The notes below the pieces were generated by a model. The model was not told the DNA's origin and did no database searches. It saw only the letters and a list, made by a program, of their open reading frames with translations. Made by a program: the position numbers and the translations under genes. This document shows, one piece after another, positions 7,500 through 12,110 of a stretch of DNA of 12,110 nucleotides. Source of the stretch: Proteiniphilum sp. UBA5267. Its GTDB lineage: Bacteria > Bacteroidota > Bacteroidia > Bacteroidales > Dysgonomonadaceae. The stretch covers positions 55,401 to 67,510 of the forward strand of contig DHTF01000108.1 of assembly GCA_002411515.1 (NCBI GenBank), written 5' to 3'. How positions within the stretch are numbered: the stretch's first letter is position 1; each line of letters begins with the position of its first letter.

Positions 7500-8495
7500 T
7501 TAGCCTCCGGTCTTATTTTCAAACAAAAACTCTACCGAGGAGGGTGAAATGCGCGTGTTTTTGGCCGATGACGGACTCTTTGTGAGTTCCAGTTCCACAC
7601 GTCCCCCTTCGTTCTGATGAAATTTCCGGTAGTCGAGTTTAATTTCGAAATCTTCCGGTGTGATCTTTTTATATTCCTCCAGCGTCACCGAAAAAGATAT
7701 TTTCACGCGGGAGGGGAAAAACTTCACATCGAGTTTCGCCGGTATGTTGGTCGCAGTGATGGGAATCTCGAATGTACGTTCAGTGTATTCTTCTATGGGT
7801 ATATAGATTTCCACCTCATCCGGCACGAACTTCACCCCTTCTACGGGGTTAATTTTAACCGGCAGTTGTGAGGTTGCTTTCAGGTTTTTGAACAGGGTAT
7901 ATTCGGTTGCTGCAGCTTTCAGCTTTTTAAGGGAAGCAGCGGAGCCATAGGCTGTCACTGTTTCAGGGATGAAGAGGGCGCTGTCGGCCACCAGGTTGGC
8001 CCGGCTTGTGGCAATCTCCCCGTCGAACACCACGCGCAGTTCTTTGCGCTCTAACTTGGAGGTAGCCAGCGAGATGCGCATGGGGTAATATCCCCGTATG
8101 TTGGTGCTGGGTGCCAATTGGGAGCGGATAAGCTGGCGATACTGATCGCCCTGCAGGTCGCTGGTTCCCTCCTCGGCAAGATCACCGATGTTGATCTCGA
8201 GGGAATCTCTCTTTTTGATATCCAGCATAAATATGCCTACCCCGTTGTCGGAGACACTGATCTCGATGAATTCCGGCAACGGGTTATCAAACACCACATC
8301 GTCGGGGATGTTCGTATATTTCAAAGGCATGCGGTAGGTGCCTTCTACATTTTCCTTCTGAAAGAAAAGCATCAACCAGAAAATAAAGGCCAGCATGAGG
8401 AACAACAAAAAGAAGAGCAGGTTCTTCCACGGGAATGTGGAAAAATATGCTTCTGCTTTGGGTCTCCATTTGCTGATAAACGCCTTTATTCCCAT
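7500..8495 (-). CDS. YbbR-repeat (CdaR-like) membrane-anchored protein
   Basis: A 331-residue protein with a short basic cytoplasmic N-terminus, one transmembrane helix at about 25-45 (LLFFLLFLMLAFIFWLMLFF) and a beta-rich extracytoplasmic part. The latter appears to hold three YbbR-like repeats, at about 55-147, 150-232 and 239-326. They share a pattern of paired strands with short polar turns (MPLKYTNIPDDVVF, LPVKINPVEGVKFVP, IPITATNIPAKLDVKFFP). In Firmicutes, the YbbR protein CdaR binds the diadenylate cyclase CdaA. No such cyclase is encoded in this window, so that function cannot be assumed here. The gene starts 10 bp after yajC and lies between yajC and coaE. The domain call is from pattern and context, and the repeat boundaries are approximate. 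Confidence 0.85.
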   Translation of the reverse strand: MGIKAFISKWRPKAEAYFSTFPWKNLLFFLLFLMLAFIFWLMLFFQKENVEGTYRMPLKYTNIPDDVVFDNPLPEFIEISVSDNGVGIFMLDIKKRDSLEINIGDLAEEGTSDLQGDQYRQLIRSQLAPSTNIRGYYPMRISLATSKLERKELRVVFDGEIATSRANLVADSALFIPETVTAYGSAASLKKLKAAATEYTLFKNLKATSQLPVKINPVEGVKFVPDEVEIYIPIEEYTERTFEIPITATNIPAKLDVKFFPSRVKISFSVTLEEYKKITPEDFEIKLDYRKFHQNEGGRVELELTKSPSSAKNTRISPSSVEFLFENKTGG

Positions 8496-8505
8496 GGCAA
8501 AAGGT

Positions 8506-8823
8506 TTAGTTTGTCGTCACGTCAGTCGAAGAGGCAAAAACAGATGCTTTTTCGAATTTAATTCTTACGCCGTCTGCTACTTCCACCAGGAACCAGCTGT
8601 CGCCCACTTCTTTTATTCTTCCGTGAATACCGCCTGAGGTAACCACTTTATCGCCTACCTTCATGGCTTCGCGGCTTTTCTGCAGATCTTTTTGTTTTTT
8701 CTGTTGCGGGCGAATCATAAAGAAATAAAACACGGCAATGATGGCCACCATCATGAGGAGTGTGCTGGTCATACCACCGCCAGCCATGCCACCGCCCTGT
8801 GCTGCTTGTAATAAAATATTCAT
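8506..8823 (-). CDS. yajC: Preprotein translocase subunit YajC
   Basis: Small inner-membrane accessory of the Sec translocon, which associates with SecDF. It has 105 residues. A glycine/methionine-rich N-terminus (QGGGMAGGGM) leads into a single membrane helix at about 19-37. The family hallmark RPQQKK is at 38-43. The cytoplasmic domain GDKVVTSGGIHGRI at 57-70 is followed by VEVADGVRIKFEKASV. It lies 32 bp after nusB and 10 bp before the YbbR-repeat gene. secD and secF, often nearby in Proteobacteria, are not in this window. Confidence 0.95.
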   Translation of the reverse strand: MNILLQAAQGGGMAGGGMTSTLLMMVAIIAVFYFFMIRPQQKKQKDLQKSREAMKVGDKVVTSGGIHGRIKEVGDSWFLVEVADGVRIKFEKASVFASSTDVTTN

Positions 8824-8855
8824 ACAATTTGATATTTAAAGTTTATAACGAATAA

Positions 8856-9782
8856 TTAATTCTTAAAGATACGATTTTCTTCTTTTATTTCCTGTACAAT
8901 GGCATCTAATATTCCATTGATGAAGGTTCCGCTTTTGGGTGTACTGTAAGATTTGGCAATCTCGATGTATTCGTTCAGGGAGACGCTGGTGGGAATAGAC
9001 TCAAACGTAAATATCTCGGAAAGAGCCACCTGCATGATGATCAAATCCATGAATGCAATGCGTTCGAAATCCCATTTGTCTGTGTGCTTGTCGATTAGCT
9101 CCCTGTATCTTTTTTCATTCAGGATGGTGTCGTGCAACAGCTTGAGGGCATATTCCCTGTCTTCCTCGTCTTTAAACATAGGCAGGAGGGGTTGGTTCGC
9201 ACCTTTTCCTTCCGAGAACTTCTTGATTGTCTTCAACACAAAGGTCTGCACAATTTCCACATCATCGTTCCAGTAGATGCATTCATCTTCGAGGAGGTCA
9301 TCCAGCTCTTCGTTCGTGTAGATAAACTGCTTGAACGCCTTTCTCCAGAATGTGCGGTCGTCCTCGTAGGTGGGGGAAACAATTTCCGCGTACTCCCTGT
9401 AGGTGTCCGATGCCAGTATGGTGTCGAGCAGGTTCTTGATGAACGATTCATAGGCATCCCATACCATGGGGCGTTCGTTGAGCTGCTTTTGAAACTGCTT
9501 GTTCTCTCTGAGCTGAAGCATGAATTTGTTGTCGAGCAGGTGGGTGTTGGGATGCAGATCCTCTGCTGAGGGAAGATACTTGTTGCGTTTCATCTCCACC
9601 CTGTTTTCATAGGCTCTGGTCAACTCCACCATCAGCAGCAGCAGATAAAAATAAAGATCGTAAGATTTCTGCAGGCCGGACAAGAGCTCCTTTTCGGCAT
9701 TTCGCAAATCCTTATTCGTATTTTGGTACCAGGAGTAGACAATCTGGATAATCCGTATACGAATTAAATTTCTGTTTATCAT
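8856..9782 (-). CDS. nusB: Transcription antitermination protein NusB, extended form
   Basis: NusB binds boxA RNA with NusE (ribosomal protein S10) and supports rRNA transcription antitermination. This protein has 308 residues, about twice the length of E. coli NusB (about 139). The first 35 residues (NRNLIRIRIIQIVYSWYQ) resemble the first NusB helix. The C-terminal part, about 205-300, aligns by eye with the NusB core: DKWDFERIAFMDLIIMQVAL at 235-254, then PTSVSLNEYIEIAKSY at 264-279 and SGTFINGILDAI at 284-295. The region between, about 40-200, is helical, charged and phylum-specific. Long NusB proteins of this size are usual in Bacteroidetes, so it is not a fusion artefact. First gene of the minus-strand cluster, with a TAnnTTTG promoter about 24 bp upstream. 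Confidence 0.93.
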   Translation of the reverse strand: MINRNLIRIRIIQIVYSWYQNTNKDLRNAEKELLSGLQKSYDLYFYLLLLMVELTRAYENRVEMKRNKYLPSAEDLHPNTHLLDNKFMLQLRENKQFQKQLNERPMVWDAYESFIKNLLDTILASDTYREYAEIVSPTYEDDRTFWRKAFKQFIYTNEELDDLLEDECIYWNDDVEIVQTFVLKTIKKFSEGKGANQPLLPMFKDEEDREYALKLLHDTILNEKRYRELIDKHTDKWDFERIAFMDLIIMQVALSEIFTFESIPTSVSLNEYIEIAKSYSTPKSGTFINGILDAIVQEIKEENRIFKN

Positions 9783-9805
9783 TGAAGAAACTTATTTTGA
9801 AACTG

Positions 9806-9813
9806 CAAAAGTA
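9806..9813 (-). promoter_or_regulatory. Bacteroidetes-type -7 box (TACTTTTG) for the nusB operon
   Basis: Read on the minus strand, TACTTTTGC matches the Bacteroidetes -7 consensus TAnnTTTG exactly. It lies 23 bp upstream of the nusB ATG, giving a predicted leader of under 20 nt. No clear TTG is seen at the -33 position, so the assignment rests on the -7 box and its location. The first five genes downstream are closely spaced and have no equally good internal box. Confidence 0.6.
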
Positions 9814-9967
9814 GCTATTTTTTTCGGTTTTTCTTATTAGTTTTTAAATGAAAAGGGTATTTTGTGTGCTTCACTTTGTTTTACCACGATGAGAATGAAT
9901 GTAAATGAATAAGGTCTTCAGCTGATCCATGGCTTATTCAGGGTCGCTATCTCCTCATGTATATACG

Positions 9968-9998
9968 GAGGGATAAGGGAGGGATAAGAGAGGGATAC
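9968..9998. repeat. Three-copy 11-bp direct repeat (GAGGGATAAGR)
   Basis: GAGGGATAAGG (9968-9978), GAGGGATAAGA (9979-9989) and a partial GAGGGATAC (9990-9998) follow each other with an 11-bp period, close to one DNA helical turn. It lies about 150 bp upstream of the GH20 gene. It is purine-rich on the plus strand. Regulatory use is possible but not shown; it may simply be a slippage product. Confidence 0.7.
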
Positions 9999-10039
9999 CG
10001 GCGAAGTATCAGTGTATGTCCCTACCAGAATAAAAGAGA

Positions 10040-10069
10040 GCATTCTCCAACTGGAAATTTAGAGAATGC
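10040..10069. promoter_or_regulatory. Inverted repeat GCATTCTC-N14-GAGAATGC upstream of the GH20 promoter
   Basis: Perfect 8-bp arms at 10040-10047 and 10062-10069, with half-site centres 22 bp apart, about two helical turns. It ends about 42 bp before the GH20 -7 box, which suits an activator or repressor dimer site. No plus-strand gene lies immediately upstream, so a terminator is a poor explanation on that strand. Function is inferred from position only. Confidence 0.45.
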
Positions 10070-10111
10070 ATGGAATGGATGAATATGTGCCAGAATTCCA
10101 AAGTTTTTCTG

Positions 10112-10119
10112 TAAATTTG
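10112..10119 (+). promoter_or_regulatory. Bacteroidetes-type -7 box (TAAATTTG) for the GH20 gene
   Basis: TAAATTTG matches TAnnTTTG exactly and lies 27 bp before the GH20 ATG, predicting a leader of about 20 nt. The -33 region has only a weak TGTG at 10086-10089. The leader between is A/T-rich (AAAAGCTTTTAATTAA), as is usual for starts in this phylum. Confidence 0.6.
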
Positions 10120-10146
10120 TCTACATAAATAAAAGCTTTTAATTAA

Positions 10147-12051
10147 ATGAAACACAGTCTAATCACCCTGGCACTCGTTTTTTGCTGGATAGCAGGTTTT
10201 GCACAGCAGGCCGAGCGCAACATCTCCGTTATTCCCGAACCTGTCTCGCTCCTGAAAAAAGGCGGACATTATGTGTTGCCCGATGAAGTGGTCGTTTCGA
10301 TCCCTTCGGGAAAAGAGACGGCTTATGTGGCCGGTTTATTGAAAGAAAAGCTGTCGCTCGCACCGGGCAAGAACGTCACGGTGCGAGAGAACAGTCGCAA
10401 TGCCCACATTGCGTTGTCGCTCAACAGCAAGGAGGATGCCACCCTCGGCAATGAGGGCTACAAGCTGGATGTGACGACCCAAAAGATTACAATCAGTGCC
10501 AACAAACCGGCGGGACTTCTTTATGGCGTACAGACCTTGTTTCAGCTTCTGCCACCGCAGATTGAGAGCGACCGCAGAGAGGAGAATGTCTCCTGGCAGG
10601 TGCCGCTTGTGGAGATTACCGATTATCCGAGAGTGGGGTGGCGTGGACTGATGCTCGACGTGTCGCGTCATTTCTTCACGGTGGACGAGGTAAAGCAGTA
10701 TCTCGACAACATGGCGAAATACAAGTACAACCTGTTTCACTGGCACCTGACCGATGATGAGGGTTGGCGCATCGAAATAAAAAGTCTGCCCAAGCTCACG
10801 GAAGTAGGTGCCTGGCGTACCGAGCAGATCGGCTGGTTTGGCAGTCTCTCCGATCCCGATCCCGATGCACCGAAAAACTACGGTGGTTTTTACACGCAGG
10901 AGGAGATCAGGGAGGTGATTTCCTACGCTGCGGAACGCAATATTCAGGTGATGCCCGAGATTGATGTCCCGGGACACAGTTCGGCTGCACTGGCTGCCTA
11001 TCCCGAGCTCTCCTGCTTCCCCGGAAGCGGGGATCATTTCGTGCGTACCGGTGCACCGTTTCTCGACTGGAATACTGGCGGACGCCCTGCCGCCATCTAT
11101 GAAAATACCCTGAACCCTGCCAGCGAGAAGGTGTATGAGTTCATGGATAAGGTTGTGACCGAGCTGGCTGAGTTATTCCCCTTTGCATACATCCACACCG
11201 GGGGTGATGAGGCACCCTACACCTTCTGGGAGAAGAGCGACGACGTGAAACAGCTGATGAAGCGTGAAGGGTTAAAAGATATGGCTGCCGTACAGTCTTA
11301 TTTCGGAAAGAGGGTGGAGAAGATCATTCTCGACAAAGGCAAAAAGATGATGGGATGGGATGAGATCCTGGAAGGAGGCATTACTCCCACCACCGGATTG
11401 ATGAGCTGGCGCGGCGTGCAGCACGGAATTGACGCATCCAAATCGGGACATTATGTGGTGATGAGCCCCACCAATTATGTCTACATCGACTACATGCAGG
11501 GAGATATTTCCACCGAACCCCGTGTATACAGCAGCCTGAGACTGAACCAGACCTACCGGTTCGATCCGGTGCCCGAAGGTGCCAATGCCCAATACATCCT
11601 GGGCGGTCAGGCCAACTTGTGGACCGAGCAGATATACAACATCCGCCAGGCTGAATACATGACCTGGCCGCGCGGCTTTGCGGTCGCCGAGTCGCTTTGG
11701 TCGCCGCGGGAGAAGAAAAACTGGGACCTGTTCGTCACGAAGACCGAAGATCATTTCGTGCGGTTCAACTATGCCCGGACCAAATATTCACCGGCCGTGT
11801 ATGACCCGGAGGTGTCGGTAAAAAAAGAGGGGGACGATTACTATGTAACCCTTACCCCGGAAATAAAAGGACTGGATATTTACACCAGCTTCGACGCTTC
11901 CACACCCGACAACTTCTATCCGAAATATGCTGAACCGCAACGCATACCCAAAGATGCCTACGTCATGCGGATCATAAGCTACAGGGGCGACCAACCCATT
12001 GGACGCCTGATGAGCATACCGGTGGACGAGCTGAAAAAAAGAGTGCGATAA
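10147..12051 (+). CDS. Secreted GH20 beta-N-acetylhexosaminidase
   Basis: Exo-acting glycosidase that releases terminal GlcNAc or GalNAc from glycans by substrate-assisted catalysis. It has 634 residues. The N-terminus (MKHSLITLALVFCWIAGFAQ) is a signal peptide, probably cut after A19, so the protein is likely periplasmic or exported. A Cys at 13 does not sit in a convincing lipobox. Residues about 24-156 form the GH20b domain. The catalytic barrel starts at RGLMLDVSRHF (166-176) and continues with HWHLTDDEGWR (198-208) and PEIDVPGHS (270-278). The catalytic pair D354-E355 lies in HTGGDEAPY. MGWDEILEGG (402-411) and LWTE (491-494) supply further active-site residues. Residues about 550-634 form the small C-terminal beta domain common in this family. 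No SusC/SusD pair or sulfatase lies beside it in this window, so its glycan target cannot be read from context. Confidence 0.96.
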   Translation: MKHSLITLALVFCWIAGFAQQAERNISVIPEPVSLLKKGGHYVLPDEVVVSIPSGKETAYVAGLLKEKLSLAPGKNVTVRENSRNAHIALSLNSKEDATLGNEGYKLDVTTQKITISANKPAGLLYGVQTLFQLLPPQIESDRREENVSWQVPLVEITDYPRVGWRGLMLDVSRHFFTVDEVKQYLDNMAKYKYNLFHWHLTDDEGWRIEIKSLPKLTEVGAWRTEQIGWFGSLSDPDPDAPKNYGGFYTQEEIREVISYAAERNIQVMPEIDVPGHSSAALAAYPELSCFPGSGDHFVRTGAPFLDWNTGGRPAAIYENTLNPASEKVYEFMDKVVTELAELFPFAYIHTGGDEAPYTFWEKSDDVKQLMKREGLKDMAAVQSYFGKRVEKIILDKGKKMMGWDEILEGGITPTTGLMSWRGVQHGIDASKSGHYVVMSPTNYVYIDYMQGDISTEPRVYSSLRLNQTYRFDPVPEGANAQYILGGQANLWTEQIYNIRQAEYMTWPRGFAVAESLWSPREKKNWDLFVTKTEDHFVRFNYARTKYSPAVYDPEVSVKKEGDDYYVTLTPEIKGLDIYTSFDASTPDNFYPKYAEPQRIPKDAYVMRIISYRGDQPIGRLMSIPVDELKKRVR

Positions 12052-12064
12052 AGTGGAATGAATG

Positions 12065-12074
12065 ATTGCGCAAT
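12065..12074. repeat. Perfect 10-bp palindrome ATTGCGCAAT
   Basis: Lies 14 bp after the GH20 stop codon and overlaps the TTG (-33 element) of the promoter that follows. It could be a repressor site, or chance. It is not followed by a T-run and so is not a good terminator for the GH20 gene. Confidence 0.4.
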
Positions 12075-12096
12075 AAAAAGAAAATCACTATCTTTG
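12066..12096 (+). promoter_or_regulatory. Bacteroidetes-type promoter for a gene beyond the window
   Basis: TTG at 12066-12068 and TATCTTTG at 12089-12096 are separated by 20 bp, fitting both parts of the Bacteroidetes sigma-factor consensus (TTG at -33, TAnnTTTG at -7). The box is followed by CGCC, and transcription would start near 12103. This is the best promoter match in the window. The gene it serves would start after position 12110. Confidence 0.65.
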
Positions 12097-12110
12097 CGCC
12101 GCTTTTTTGA

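Larger units (their letters stand above)
9783..10146. other. Divergent intergenic region between nusB and the GH20 gene
   Basis: A 364-bp stretch with no supportable gene. Its nusB side (about 9783-9860) is A/T-rich and holds the nusB -7 box. The middle holds a three-copy 11-bp repeat (9968-9998). The GH20 side holds an 8+8 inverted repeat (10040-10069) and a second TAnnTTTG box (10112-10119). Positions about 9861-9967 show nothing recognisable. I saw no tRNA-like cloverleaf or riboswitch-like structure. Confidence 0.7.

Noticed and set aside
8864..8871. Internal promoter for yajC (TATCTTTA on the minus strand)
   Set aside because: It misses the final G of the -7 consensus and lies in nusB coding sequence; the close gene spacing is explained by the nusB promoter.
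10336..11037. Minus-strand open frame of 233 codons inside the GH20 gene
   Set aside because: It is antisense to the conserved catalytic domain and has no start context or recognisable motif.
1..12110. A novel multi-gene system such as a defence island, secretion cluster or mobile element
   Set aside because: Every sizeable real gene belongs to a recognisable family, and there are no transposases, integrases, toxin-antitoxin pairs, CRISPR repeats or clusters of unknown genes.

Overview
The window looks like a stretch of core chromosome from a member of the Bacteroidota, most likely order Bacteroidales. Three things point there. The LeuRS and NusB proteins carry the long forms known from this phylum. 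The candidate promoters follow the Bacteroidetes -7 pattern TAnnTTTG rather than TATAAT. The starts mostly lack Shine-Dalgarno sequences and sit behind A/T-rich leaders. I cannot place the genus from sequence alone.

Layout. (1) 4-2757, plus strand: leuS (leucyl-tRNA synthetase), essentially complete and starting 3 bases into the window. (2) 2758-2837: a tandem array of about ten imperfect 8-bp units between leuS and the next gene. (3) 2836-3708, plus strand: a YitT/DUF161-DUF2179 membrane protein. (4) A short convergent junction (3709-3743) with an 11-bp tandem duplication. (5) 9782 down to 3744, minus strand: six genes in the order nusB, yajC, a YbbR-repeat protein, coaE, a 65-residue winged-helix protein, and a large FAD/Fe-S D-2-hydroxyacid (D-lactate type) dehydrogenase. 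The first five are spaced 10 to 41 bp apart and look like one operon behind a TAnnTTTG promoter just upstream of nusB. The dehydrogenase follows after a 58-bp gap that holds inverted repeats, so it may be partly independent. (6) 9783-10146: a 364-bp divergent intergenic region with promoters pointing both ways, a three-copy 11-bp repeat and an 8+8 inverted repeat. (7) 10147-12051, plus strand: a secreted GH20 beta-N-acetylhexosaminidase. (8) 12052-12110: a promoter for a gene lying beyond the window.

Functionally this is housekeeping (tRNA charging, rRNA transcription antitermination, Sec translocon accessory, CoA synthesis) plus lactate/hydroxyacid oxidation and amino-sugar glycan hydrolysis. 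I found no mobile element, CRISPR array, tRNA, rRNA, phage gene or defence system, and no convincing new multi-gene system. The observations most worth checking are small: the 8-bp repeat array and how it distorts the start of the YitT gene, the inverted repeat ahead of the GH20 promoter, the extended NusB, and the atypical second Fe-S motif in the dehydrogenase.
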